Notes under the pieces: model-generated | Seen by the model: the letters and a program-made list of their open reading frames with translations, nothing else | Databases searched by the model: none | Told to the model about the DNA's origin: nothing | From: Calycina herbarum | Lineage: Eukaryota; Ascomycota; Leotiomycetes; Helotiales; Pezizellaceae | Assembly: GCA_001414485.1 (NCBI GenBank) | Contig: LLEY01000024.1 | Coordinates: 434,001-498,000, forward strand | Direction of reading: 5' to 3' | Length of the DNA stretch: 64,000 nt | Shown here: piece by piece, positions 21,821 through 34,387 of the stretch | How the letters are laid out: every line of letters starts with the position of its first letter | How positions within the stretch are numbered: the first letter of the stretch is position 1 | Program-made: the position numbers and the translations under genes

Positions 21821-22927
21821 CAAGTGGAGTTGGCTGGGAGGCTGGGCCAATAGCACATTTATCTCATGTCTTGTTTTGCTATTTGTTTTACACAATTATC
21901 CCTTACCCCTTGCCGGCAATGGCCTGCGACCGCAATCATCCACTCTTCATAAAAGTTGGATTTTCTAAGCGATGTGACTTTACTACTACATAGAAATCAA
22001 ATTATCAATTTTGTTGGTACATACGGTTCCCATTCCACTCGATATGACGATATAAGAGTCGCCGCCATCTTTCCTTGTGCATCCGAGAAAACAAGCTATA
22101 TCAAAAGCTCGGAACAATTAAATGAAATGACAAAAGTTACAAGAAGACTCAAAGTTCAAACAATCAATATCTACTATTTCTAATTATCATATACTAGTCG
22201 GTCGATTGACTTGGTAGTTTTAGACCTCCTAGAATAAAATACCAGATTTGCGAGGAACAATGGCAAGGACACTTACCAAAACTGGTAAATTGTCCGCTAC
22301 ATAACTGGTGTCCAATAAATGACTTCCAACCAACTTGGCCTATTGAGGCTCTCGCCCCCGTAGACCATGGTCGAGTCCCAGTGATATGTGTCGCGCAGAT
22401 GCAGTTGTCTTCAACGGGTGCTGTGATCGCCCCCTGTATTCAAAGCCTCACCAACAATGTAGTGTCAAGCAATTTTTTAGTGTTCCTTGAAAATCGTGTT
22501 TTTGCCTTAGGACGTGCATAGCGCTGTACTCATGTGGGAGGGCAATTGCGTTGTTGGTCTCCATTCTCGTATGATATGTGACCTATGAGTTGCTGAATAA
22601 CCCCGGAAGGCAGATGACCGAGCATAAACTGTCTTACAACATCTGCGGATCAATATTCGGCCACCGAGAGGAAAAGTCTTGGAGCGGACAGTAAGTGGCA
22701 GGTTGCACAGACTAGAAATACATTTGAAAATAGTGACGCGTCGGGTTGCTTGACTCCAGTTTTGAAGCAGCAGGTTTGTCCAAATGGATTGTCCAATCTT
22801 AAAAGCAGCGATAATAGATGTTCTGGATGTATACGTTACCTAAAATGAAACTCTTTAAGCAAAGTATATAGTGGGAGATTAGGAAATTATTAGTAGAATC
22901 TTCTAAATCGCTGTGGTTAGAAACTAG
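21821..22927. other. degenerate region between rhodopsin-like and P450-2 remnants
   Basis: No supported gene. It may contain the unrecognisable 5' end of the second P450; stops are frequent in all frames. Confidence 0.45.
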
Positions 22928-24342
22928 ATGATACGAAATCTGGATATTCTTATATCTGTTGTCGCTTCTGAGCTTGAACTGGGCTTTAGACATTGGTAGG
23001 GTGACCTAGCGGAGTGGAAGGAACTGAGTATTTGGAACTCTTGTTTGAAGTTGATTGCTGGAGCTGTAAACGGCGCTTTTTGCGGTGCCCCTCTTTGTAA
23101 GCGAAGATACAATTCCAAGAAGCTTATTGCTAACTAATTCTTTGGTGTTAAAAGGTGTCGAGATTCCAAGTTCTTAGAGAGCCTTCGAGCTTATGCGATG
23201 ACAATGTTTGTTGGCGCTCTGGTTATTAACGCAACACCTAGTCTCTTGAAGCCTGTCTCTGGAACTCTTATTAGCTGGTTATGTAATTTCAAGTTTCGGC
23301 AAACCCTAAAGCTATGCCGAACTACCATTATGGAGAGACTTGAAAACACGAAAAGGGCGATTGTCGATCCTAGCTTCGACTGGACACCTCCTGTAATTCC
23401 TCCTTTTTTATTTCTAACATGAAGAAAACGTCGATAGAGTATGAAAACTGATATTTTTATCTCGCATAGAAGGACGGTCTGTAGTGGATCATAGATGAAT
23501 GTTACGCGACAAAAGACGCAAAACAGCTCGACCCTGTTCGTATCACTCACCGTTTACTTTATGTTAGTGATATCTTATTACATTCTACAAGCTTTACTGT
23601 ACAGAATGTAATTCTAGATATCTATAATGCGGACGATTCGATTGCCCTGGTAGCGGCGCTGAGAGAGGAATGCGTAGCTGTGCTTAAGGAGGCAGGGGGG
23701 TTATGGACCCGCAAGGCGGTACAGAAGCTTATATTAGTTGATTCTATAATCCGAGAGTCAATGCGACTTACCTCGTTCGTATCCGTTGGTTTACCTCGAA
23801 CTGCAGGTTATCACATCCCCTCTATTTCGCGAAACTAACCGAGCTTATAGGTTATTCACGATCACGGAATTTCGCTTTAAAGCCTAAATGTAGAAGTCAA
23901 CGTTCCTTTTGGGACGGTGATCGCTGCACCTACGGATCCTATTCATCGCGATGAGGATATTTATACGGACGTTAACCGGTTTAATCCATTTCGCTTCACA
24001 CAGCCAAGCCTCGTGCGCAGTATTTTCGAAAGTTTCAACCCGGAACGAAGCGAACACAATAGCAGTACTAAAAAAGAGCAGAGTGACGGCACACAAAAAA
24101 TCGAGAGCGGAAACAAAAACAGATCCACAGGGACCTTGGACGATGCTTTTCTAGGATTCGGCTTCGGCAAGCACGCCTGTCCCGGTCGCTTTTTCGCCTT
24201 GAATGAAATGAAAATATTTGTGGCACACATGGTTTTGAATTATGATGTTGAATGTTTGGATCGCCGGCCTGAGCTGACCAATGTTCTTTGGTTGAAAGTT
24301 CCGTACAACGACGGTAGAGTGCGTGTACGCAAGAGGTCATAA
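22928..24342 (+). pseudogene. cytochrome P450 with three nonsense codons (psi-P450-2)
   Basis: Segments about 22928-23096, 23155-23392, 23470-23802/23806 and 23851-24342 read as one P450: IRNLDILISVVASELELGFR, EWKELSIW, GAVNGAFCGAPLC, WIIDECYATKDAKQLDP, the ExxR motif (SIIRESMRL), PFGTVIAAPTDPIHRDEDIY, FNPFRF and the haem loop FLGFGFGKHACPGRFFA. In-frame stops lie at 22997 (TAG), 23482 (TAG) and 23878 (TAA). At the second, family consensus (FLQW) expects Gln; all three are explained by CAG/CAA changed to TAG/TAA, the RIP-type CpA to TpA change. The intron after 23802 either uses a GC donor or marks a 1-nt frameshift. No N-terminal anchor exon was found. The last 140 codons are clean. Confidence 0.82.
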
Positions 24343-24719
24343 GTCCTGTGGGCAGATGAATGGGTTTGTGCGAGACAAAGATGTGGGAGTGCAGGAAAAG
24401 ATGTGAAATATCAGGTATTAATGTAGTAGATGAGAAAGCTCAAAGTGGTCGGGTAGGAAATCAAAGCTTATCAATGTATCGAAGTATTCCCCCAAAAATC
24501 ACCTTCTTATAGAGCTCTACATAAAGATTCTAACACGAAAATCATATATTTACAAATACAAATGAGAACGAGACTTGGGGGTTCCCTTGACAAAAGAAGA
24601 AGGAATGGAACTAAATAATAATTGGTGAATAAATAAATTTATTCACAAAGTCCGAGAAATTGGTGAAAACCTTATATTATTGACCAATACTAGCATTTTC
24701 AGATAAAATACACCAGAAC
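24343..24719. other. convergent intergenic, no gene
   Basis: 3' flanks of the P450 remnant (plus) and MFS gene (minus); AT-rich, no ORF. Confidence 0.6.
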
Positions 24720-26398
24720 TCATTTCTTGGGCTCCTCGACTTTCAATACCACTGTTGTGTCCGTTTCCGCTGATCTTTGTGTGCCATTATCAAGTCCATA
24801 CTCAGTCTCCAAAACGGTAGAAAGCTCCAGACCTCGTTCTAGCCCCACTAGAAAGAACCCCGCAATACTAAGTGCCAGCCCAAACCACCATATAGTCTTC
24901 AAAGCGCCGATATAGACGCTTACAACCTCACCCCAAACATTTGGATCGACTAATGATTTCATTCGATGTGCTTGGCTAGCAAAGGAGTAGGCTGCCCCAT
25001 TCTCCAATTGAGCTCGCAAATCGGGAGATGAAACTCGATATAAATTGTTGTGAAATACGGCATTAAATATAAGCGAGGGTAGCGTCACACTCCATACAAA
25101 ACCAAATGTTTTGATGAACGAAAAGACCGCTGACGCAGACGCAACGTCAGATTCTGGCAGTGCAGCTAGAACTGCAGGAAGAAGAGTCGAGACCGTCATA
25201 CCTAGCACTGCTGTGATAATCTCGAAAAAGACCCAGGCAACCTTTGGGTTATTTTGACGTAGGATTGTGAAAAGACCAAAGCCAACGGCAGAAATTGCAA
25301 ACCTGGCAGCGTGTATATGCCGATATGCACCGAATTTGCTCAGTGCAATACCGCCAACCACAGCCCAGATCAAAATTCCAATAGTCATTGGGATGAAATA
25401 GACACCGGAGGTAGAGATTGTAGTGCCGATGACAGCTTGGAAGTAAATAGGAAGAAAATATCCCGATGCCTGAAGTAAAATTGCCCCCAGAAAGTTCAAA
25501 GCAAAGCCAACGGCCGAAGTTCGATTGCCAAAAAGACGTGTAGGCACAGTAGGGTTGCTTGCGAAAAAATGTTGCTGTAGGTGGAAGAGAATCCAACCAG
25601 AGGCGCCAAGAATGATTGGTAAGATAACACGCCAGGAAGACCAAGGGTACTTGACGCCGCCTGTAATCAGTCCGAATAAAAGCGATATCATGCTAGTGGT
25701 AAAAATGGAGTTTCCGAGGTAATCCAAATGACGGAGCTTGGAGGCCCCCCTCCCGTCTTGACGTGCATAAAGAAGGTAACGATCACTAAAAGGATGGCGC
25801 AAATTGGAATATTCATATAAAATATCCATCTCCAGTCACTTTCTGCTAAGAGGCCTCCGACGACAGGACCTAATGCAGCAGCAACAGCTGCCCAGACGTT
25901 GACGATGGCCAGGTACTTCCCACGCTCACGAAGGGGCACCAAGTCGCAGTACACAATCTCAATCAAGACGTAAATCCCTCCAGCTCCAAGACCTTGCACT
26001 GTCCTCCACGCAATGAGCATGGCAGGATTTCGTGCACCACCAGCGAGACCGCTGCCCAGCATAAAAAACGCAATTGATATGATGAGAGGAATTTTGCGTC
26101 CAAGAATGTTGGCAAGCTGACCTATGAGTGGCTGTAAGACTGCTGATGCAAACACGAAGGAGTTGGCGATCCAGACATATTGCCTAGCACCCCCAATATC
26201 CTCAGTGATAAGTGGCAGGGCAGTGGCTATGATCGTCACATCGAGAGCAGAAATGAAGGAGAGAAGGCTGAGAGCAACAATAGTCACCCAAAACCGCGGT
26301 GTGTGACGATCGGTAGGAGGTTTCTCGTTGGGCGGGGTATGTATTTTTGGATCTGCTGGCGCAGTCGGTGATGCGTTTGACTCGCTTATCTCAGCCAT
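24720..26398 (-). pseudogene. MFS transporter, DHA2-like 14-TM, one frameshift
   Basis: The N-terminal part (26398 down to about 25750) starts MAEISESNASPTAPAD and has the first membrane segments, ALDVTIIATALPLI, LGRKIPLI (loop 2-3 motif A) and AWRTVQGLGAGGIY, as in drug:H+ antiporters of the DHA2 group. The rest is in the next frame from about 25749 to 24720, beginning ASKLRHLDYLGNSIF and continuing through the remaining TMs to a VEEPKK end. The frames meet at a run of six C on the plus strand (25745-25750; six G in the coding sense). One extra base or two fewer there would restore a single 560-codon frame. No intron signal explains the shift. It is either a young pseudogene or an assembly error in a homopolymer. 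Likely role if active: efflux of a small molecule from the neighbouring pathway (inference). Confidence 0.85.
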
Positions 26399-26721
26399 GT
26401 CTTCGAGTTGTTCGTAGGTGGAAATCAGGAAAAGCTTGCTTAACCGTGTAAGTTAGGAAAGGGGAAGGAGCTCTCCACATCATTCACCAACTTGAACTGA
26501 AGTTTGTGATCAACGTCATCCTACGCTTGGATAAATGGCCATGGGCCCCCTGGCTGCGCGTCGGTTATCGAGATCAAGGCAGCGATGAAATGCGACGTTG
26601 GTTGTGATGTTGTAACAATCTCGTTGGAAAAGGTTTTGTTGGCTTGAGGTTGGAAGGCTCAAGTGCTACTGGATGGGGATAAGCCGCAGGTCGTATAAAG
26701 CTATGCGTACGCACGGTGAGT
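26399..26721. promoter_or_regulatory. MFS upstream region up to the RIP boundary
   Basis: Normal-composition DNA upstream of the MFS start, ending where CpA-poor, TA-rich sequence begins at about 26720. Confidence 0.4.
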
Positions 26722-27726
26722 AGGAAATTAAATCTATTCTTATTCTAGCTAGCTTAGACCCACTCCTCTAGCAACAGATCAATCAACGAGTTAGAAAGCT
26801 CCGCCACCGCTCCCTCCTATCTCTAGAACGTCTTATTAGCTATACCCTTTTCAAGGTCTTCGACTACCTTAGCAACTTAGAAGAACTAATTCTAAATCTA
26901 GTCTAGCGCCTCGGCAGTGACTAGCTAAGCCTCTATAATACGTAATCGAACTAGAGTCTTATTCTCTATTTTAATAAATCTTATAACGTGGTTTATTAGC
27001 GAGTCTATTATATTACTAAGTCGATTACTTTTCCTTAGTATAAACTTTTAAAACTTTAATACACGTCTTCTTAACTATTTATTATAGAAATTCAAACCTA
27101 AGAAAATTGAATTATTCTAGCTATTAAAGCTATTTAATCGTCTAAAAAACTAAGTAAACGCTTTATAGTAAAGATCTATAAAGTACTATATATAACTCTT
27201 TCTAATAGAATAGCTAGCTAAACCTACTACCTCGATTCTATAGCTAATTATTATAAGTTAACTAAGCTAGAAGAGAAAGTGATTATTTAGAATATACTTA
27301 ATATAGATTCCAGAGGATTTACGCTCCAGCTTACTAGTATAGAAGATATAGCTAATTTTATCCTCGAATTATAGAGGAGAAGACGTGTTAGTAAGCTCTA
27401 GACACATCGATTTATATAATAATAACCAGATCTTAAGACACGTTTTAATCGTGTTTATGATTTCTAAAGAGCTTTATACGAAGATCCAGAGCTAATTAGC
27501 GCGTGGTTTCGACTTATTACGAATATATAAGCGATGTATAGAGTTTTAGACTATGACTTTTATAACTTTAACGAAACCGGGTTTATAATAAGTGTTATTT
27601 ATCTTAGAATAGTTATTATCTATATAGATTAGCGTAGTAGAGATAAGGTAGTTTAGCTAGGTAATCGGGAATAAGCTATAGTAATTACCTATATTAATAG
27701 AGAGAGCTAGAGTGTTTCTCTATTCT
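26722..27726. mobile_element. RIP-mutated repeat remnant left of element A
   Basis: TA-rich, CpA/TpG-poor sequence without open frames, as in the rest of the block. It may be gag-like, but no domain could be read. It is not the expected upstream part of element B', so its family is unknown. Confidence 0.5.
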
Positions 27727-27909
27727 TATAACAGCTCTCTATAAATATACTAAAAGAAGTACTTATAGAATAGTACTTATATTCGAAGAAAACTAAACTA
27801 AAGAGAGAAGAGAAGAGTTAGTACGCTCTGTCTCTATTTATATATACTAAGCGAGACTTCGGTAGAACCTCGGCACGTGATCCAGTCGTATGTAACTGGG
27901 ACTGTCACA
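27727..27909 (-). repeat. LTR of element A, left copy (183 bp)
   Basis: Equal in length and nearly identical to 33121-33303; differences are mostly transitions. Confidence 0.9.
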
Positions 27910-30900
27910 CCACCCCCTCTTTCAACCGGGCCCCCTCTAACTAAGCCGCTTTGTCTTCCGTAGCCATAGAGTCGTTACTCTCTAATTCGCTGTAATTGTC
28001 CCTTCCTGCCTCGTACGCCTCTAGCTACAAAGGAAGAGCCTTTGGAGGCCCGTCAGCTGTTGGATTTGCTAAATAGAATTCCTTTAATATATGTAGCGAG
28101 TAGGCTATGTAGCGAGCTGGGTGCTAGTTAAGGTCCTCGTTATAGCCCTTCTACTTTAATCGGTAGTAAAGAGACTTCTATCGCGTCTTACTTATAAGTA
28201 CTTCTTTAACCTCCTATTCTTGTTCTTTGTCGACGATAATCGGTGGAGGTAGCGTACTTACTTATCTAGGCAGAGGATCGTCTGAAGCTTTGCGTAACTT
28301 CTCTGGTGCGAAGACAGGACAGACTCTAATAGAGGATAGTAACTGGAGTCTAAAAGCAGAGCTAACTCTCTTAAGAATCTTAAAAGGTCTAGCTATCTGG
28401 TGGTCTAACTTCTAGCTAGGTTTTTGCGTATTCTAGTCCTTTATAGTAATAAAAACTATATCGCTAACTCTAAAGTCTACTTCTCGTCTATGTCTATTCA
28501 CGTCCTGTTCTTTCTTTTCTTAAGCTTTTACTATATTTGCTTAGCCGACGTCTAGTACTTCTTAAAGAGTCTTTGTAACTGTTATAGCTTCTTCTTATAA
28601 TAGCCTCTCTTGTATAGTCGAGGGTTTAAGCGTATACTAGTTAAAAGACGTTCTTAGTAAGTAGCTCTTTTATAATTCGAACAGGGACATTCTAATAGTA
28701 CTATAAGGTAGTATAAGCTAAGCGTAGTCTATTATTAGAAGTAGCTCTAACTAATTATTCTAGTAGTAATTTATATACGGCTATAAGTGCTAATCTAGGT
28801 ACTGGTTTATAATTTCAGTTTGTTTGTCTGTCTAGGCGTGATTTATAGTCGAAAGTCGAAGCCGGACGCTAAGGATTCGTATAAATTCTCGCTAGAAGGC
28901 AGAGATAAACTGAGGGCCTCTGTTAGAGATAATACTCTCTGGGATTCTATAATATTATAATACGTGCTATAAGTATAGCCTAGCTATCTACTTAGCTATT
29001 ACTTCCTTTTGACACGGGATAGAGATAGATTGTTTAGATAATTAGTCGATAACTACGAATACGTTATTAAAGCTGTGCTTATTAGCTGGGAAGGATTTAA
29101 AGTCTATTATCACGTATTACTATATACGTAATAGAACTAGAAGTGGGTATAGATAACCAGGGGTCTTGTCTCTGACACATCCGCTCTTCGACATTCGTGA
29201 CAGTTACGTACGTATTACGTAATATTAGACTTTATATTTCGCTAGATATATCTCGAGCAAAGGATCTGGTAGGTCTTGTCTCGTCTAGGGTAGGCTAGTA
29301 GTACTTGATTATATACTTTACGAATCAGGTCTGTCTATAAAGTATCGATATCTGGCACTATTAAGCAGCCTCGATAAAGCAGTAGGTCTTCCTCTAAGAC
29401 GTACGGAGAGTCTTCGTCGTCGACTGGAGCTAGTGTAATAGAGCTTATTTCGACCCCGAGGTCTTTAAGTACTTCTATATCAACTTGTTCTTTCGTCAAG
29501 AGCGTACGGGTCTGGTATTGTTCTTTTAGCTCCTTCTAAGTCTGTAACTTGTCTGTTTTTCGTGTTAAAGCGTCTGCCTTCCTATTCTCTTTTCTAGAAT
29601 AGTATATTACTATAAAGTAGTATTCGGCTAAAGCTTTAGCCTATCTGGCTTAACGTGTAGTAAGCTGCTTTATCGTTATAAAGTACTCGAGTGCTTTATA
29701 GTTAGTATAAATACGAACTTTCTTATACGTGCTTTATAATTCCGGTCTCTATTCTATAAGCGAGCGTACGATTACAAGTATCTCTTTGTCGTAAATCTTA
29801 TAATTATACTTAGCTAAGAACATAACCTTACTAAAGTAAGCTACTAGGTACTATTCGCTGTCTACTTGTTATTATTATAGTATCCTAGCGATTATCCCGT
29901 CTAAGACGTCTGTCTCGATTATCATAAGAAGCTTTAGAGAGTAGTAGCAAAGGACTAGTACTGTTGTAAAGTATTCTTTCAGCTCTTTAAAAGCGTCTCA
30001 GCAGCCTTTATCGAAGTTAAAGAGTACGTTGTCCTTTGTAAGACGTGTAAGTAGTTTTGTAATAATTCTATAATTCTATATAAACCTCTAGTAGAAGTTG
30101 TAAAAGCCTAGGAAGCTCTAGACACCTTTTACTATATCTAGTACTTACTAATTCTAGACTACTATAACTTTTTCTAGATCTACTTTAATACTATTAGTCC
30201 TAATAATAAAGCTAAGGTATTTTGTTTTCTTAACGTTAAATTCGTATTTCTTAATATCTACTTATAAGCTAGTATCTCGTAGTCGCTAGAGAACTTTTTA
30301 TACGTGTTCCTTATACTCTAATATATTAGAAGAATAGATAAGGATATCGTCTAAGTAAGTAGAGTAGAAATCGTCTAAATAGTTGAAAAGTACGTCGTTT
30401 ATATACTACTAGTATATAGATAGTCTATTTATAAGTCTAAAGAGTAGAACTTTATACTTATATATTCTATAATATATATAGAAAGTAGTTAGTTCTTTAG
30501 AATTAAGATCTATTTATATATAATAGAAAGCTTAATAGATATCGAGTTTTATAAAGATATAAGCTTAACTAATATAGGCTAGCGTTTTATTAATAAGAGA
30601 AAGTAGATAGCAGTCTTTTTAAGTAAGATTATTAAGCTTCTAGAAGTTAATATAAAAGTATAATCTTCTATCTACCTTCTTAATAAATAGTATTAGAGTA
30701 GTAAAAAGAGACTAGCTATACTCTATAAATCTCTTATAAAGGTTATCTAAGATATATTCCTTTATAGTAAGTAGCTCTTTAGTTAATATCTTATATAGTA
30801 GGGAATATCTAAGTATATCTGTTCCTTCTAGCTGTATTTTATAGTTATAATATTAGTAAGGTAGTAAGGTATCTAAAGCTTCTTTTAAGAATACGTTTAT

Positions 30901-33120
30901 AAAATTTACATACTTTTCTAGAACCTCTAGTATTACTATATAATCCTCTTCTCGTCTAGCTATAATACTGTTAATCTCGTATAAGCTAGTAGTAAACATC
31001 CCGCTATCTTTCTAAAGTAAATAGTAGTATATTCCTACTACAGATATAGTAGAGATATTAATTATTATAGAAGGTTCTTACTTTAGAAAGGGCTTTTATC
31101 GATAGACTAGGGTAAGTACTTTCTTAGGTAATCTCTTAAGTTCCTGTTTTATAATCCGGTATTATACTTATATAGAAGACTAGTAGTAGCTTTCGTAGAT
31201 CGTAGATACGTATTCTAGATATTCTATTATACTAAGTTCTAGAATAGATCAGCTATTCTATCTCTATAATTTATCTATTTCTATTATAAGATTATAAGCG
31301 TCTGTCTAATTCTAGTAAAAGAGTATAGAGTCCTTAGAACGAATAGCTTCGTATAAGAGAGAGATAGGCTACTAAGTAGAGAAGTAAAGCTTAAGTTCCT
31401 CTAGCTAGAGTAACTTTTAATAAGTTATATTAATATTAATATAAAAGTATTTAAAGAATTTACAGCTAAGAATAACGTCGTATAATCCTAGGTCTAGTAG
31501 AATAAAGAGTATATTAAAGAATTTACAGCTATCTAATATATAATTAGAGAGAAGGTAGTAAGTAGCTTCTCTATTAATCTCTCTATTATATCTATAAATC
31601 TTTATAGGTATAGGAAGTCTTTTTATTTTAAGGTTATAGAACTTCGCTAAGTCGTAGCTGAATTAGACGTCTATAAAAGAGAATACATTTGCTCTAAGGT
31701 TACTAAGAGTAGTAGTTTATATACTATATCTATTAATCGTTATTATACTAGGTAAAGTAAACGCTTTTCTACTAACTAATAACTATAGATTAATCTTAGA
31801 AAGATTAATCCTATATTTACCTAAGGTAGAGTCTTCTCTTAGGTATAGTCGTTTCCTAACTTAGATCTAGCTTCTTCTTCTTTCTCTAGCTCGCTTAAGT
31901 CTACCTTCTTATAAACTCTTAGCTATAGGCAGGACTTGATATAATAGCCGACTTCTCTATAGTTATAATACGTGTTAGTAGAGGGGTGAATACTAGCTAT
32001 ATAAGTAGGAATTTCTAGAGAACGTATAGCTATAGCCGTATTTATAGCTATAGTAGGTAGATACTTGCTTATACGCTTTCTAGTTTTTTCTTTTATAATA
32101 TCTCGTAGGTCGTTGTTAACGCTACTAGCAAGAGTGTAAAAGAGGTCTATGTCTTCTTTAGCTTAAAGTCTAATAACTGTAAGAGCTTATTAGAGGTTAA
32201 TAGTTAACTTATTAAAAAGGTTGTTAATTCTGTCTTACTTTAGAGCTCTAGACTTGTCTACCAGCTTCTAGAACTTTGCTTAAAACTCGTAGAACGTCTC
32301 TTAAGCTATTCGTAGCTCTTAGTACTTCTTATAAGCCTTATTATAAACGTATAAACTAACTATAATATTATAGAGGTAAACTAGCATCTTATTACAAGTA
32401 GTAAATCGGTTATTAGTATCGAACTTATATTTTAGGTAAATATAATCACGTGCTTAGCTAGCAGTAGTGTAATATACTAGGTTTATCTTTACCTCCTTAG
32501 ATTCGAAGTAGTCGGTATTAATATATAGCTTTGCTATAATTTCAGTCTCCTAGGTGTTATACGTAATCTAGTCGTCTTCTATTATAAAGGTTTATAGGTT
32601 CTCGACTCTACTAGTCTTCTTAGAAAGCTAGGCAGTAGAAGTAGATTAGGTAACCTTTCTAACTTTTAGCTCTATAGAGGTGTATTCACGGCGTACGTAT
32701 ATATCTGCTCCTTAAAAAGTAGATCCAGAGCTAGTATTAACTTCAAGATAGTAGACCTTATCTATAAGAGTGGTTATTATCTAAAGGATTTGTCGTAAGA
32801 TATCATCGACGGAAAGGGAAGAAGGTAACGTAGTTACTGCTATAGAGGAGCTAGTAGTAGCCTTGTTAGTAGGTAGAGGTAGTAGTGCTATAGCTTAGAA
32901 AGAGGTCTTAGTCTTTCAAGAGCTAGTATTAATAGTAGGTAGTAAGGATAAAGGTAAAGGCTCTTTATCTAATAGCTTATTAAGCTAGCTAAGAGAGGAG
33001 TGTTAGAGCTTATTACTATATACGAAAGGATTTACTATAAGGTAAATATATATGTTTTTCGTTCGTTAGTTTTAGAATATTCGTATACCTTCCTAGGCGA
33101 GAGTAAGAGTTTAGTTTTAG

Positions 33121-33303
33121 TATAACAGCCTTTTATAAATATACTAAAAGAGATACTTATAGAATAGTACTTATATTCGAAGAAAACTAAACTAAAGAGA
33201 GAAGAGGAGAGTTAGTACGCTCTGTCTCTATTTATATACACTAAGCGAGACTTCGGTAGAACCTCGGCACGTGATCCAGTCGTATATAACTAGGACTGTT
33301 ACA
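33121..33303 (-). repeat. LTR of element A, right copy (183 bp)
   Basis: Partner of 27727-27909. It joins directly to element B' sequence at 33304. Confidence 0.9.
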
Positions 33304-33924
33304 GGAACGACGATAACGTTAGTATACTAGACGTTTCTAAGCCTTATAAGGTTAAAGTACTTAAATCTATTAAAGTTAAGATACTAGATATATATTATAG
33401 AAAACGAAAGAAACTCGACTCGTTTCTTCTTTAAATAGACATCTATTTCAACTTTAACTTAGATAAATTTAAAGGTAATTATAACTCGTAATCTATCTTT
33501 ACTATCTTCTACCTTAGAGAATTAGTATTAGAATAGACATAGCTATATTTAGAAGACTTCTTTGAAAACAAGAATAAGAACGGATTTATAGAGATAACTA
33601 AGGTTATATTTAAGTCTTAGAAGGGATTTAAAGTAACTATTAGAAAAGTCTTTAGAGACTTTAATATAATCTAAACTACTATATATAAGCTTTTAGATTT
33701 ATACTAGACTAGATTAGTAATAGATTATACTAATAAATTCTAGCGTTATAAGACGAAATTAGAATAGAATACTATCGCTCTTATAAAACTCTTTTATAGA
33801 GGATTAAAGATATATATTTATAAGGAAATAACTAAATAGAATATATAGTTCTAAACTATTATAAGTATAATAGAGAAGGTTATCTAGCTAGACAACCGTC
33901 TATATAAATTTAGAAAGAGTAACC
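33304..33924 (+). mobile_element. element B' (older copy of family B), left piece
   Basis: Plus-strand gag-region sequence. It matches the reverse complement of the gag end of element B around 39880-40490 (GGAACGACGA...GTTAGTATA and onward). It is interrupted at TAACC by element B and continues after 47158. Confidence 0.82.
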
Positions 33925-34387
33925 TATAACGAAACTTAAACGAACTAAACAAAGATAACTAAGTCTCGAAGGTTAGTATATAAGTAAGAAGTATAGATAC
34001 GCTAGGTTGTTTACTTAGAAGTAAACTTATTACTTATATTAAAGATATTAAATAAGATAATAAGATTAATAACTAAAGTTAAGTACGAAGCTTCTATCTA
34101 ATAGTAGACGTACTAGTCTTATATAGAACCTTTCGTTTATATTAGAGTCCTGCTTAGTAGAAGTCCTAAAGATAGAGTCCGACTCTATTTCTAAGACTTC
34201 TTAAAACTAGACTCTATTATCTAACTACTTCTAACCGAGTTATATAATATATCTGTAATAAGATCCCTAGGATTATATGTCCTCTTATATTCAATCCTTT
34301 CTTCCTTTTATAGTTATAATAGTATTTGTCTTATTAGAGTATTACCTAGACTTTACTTATTTATATACTAGTATATAATTCGTAATA
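33925..34387 (-). repeat. LTR of element B, left copy (463 bp)
   Basis: Begins TATAACGAAAC and ends CGTAATA; aligns to 40623-40805 plus 46879-47158 with mostly C/T and G/A differences. Confidence 0.9.

Larger units (their letters stand above)
27727..33303 (-). mobile_element. LTR retrotransposon A (Ty3/gypsy-like), RIP-degraded
   Basis: A 5,577-bp element with two 183-bp LTRs at 27727-27909 and 33121-33303 that align end to end (both contain CGGCACGTGATCCAGTCGTA). Ends read TATAACAG...CTGTCACA, RIP-changed from TGT...ACA. A purine-rich tract on the minus strand abuts the left LTR, so the coding strand is minus. On that strand YLDDILIYS (reverse transcriptase active site) is readable near 30330-30370, and an integrase-like CHECRR zinc motif near 29190-29230. 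No long ORF survives. Flanking 5-mers differ (ATTCT left, GGAAC right), so no target-site duplication is seen. Confidence 0.88.
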
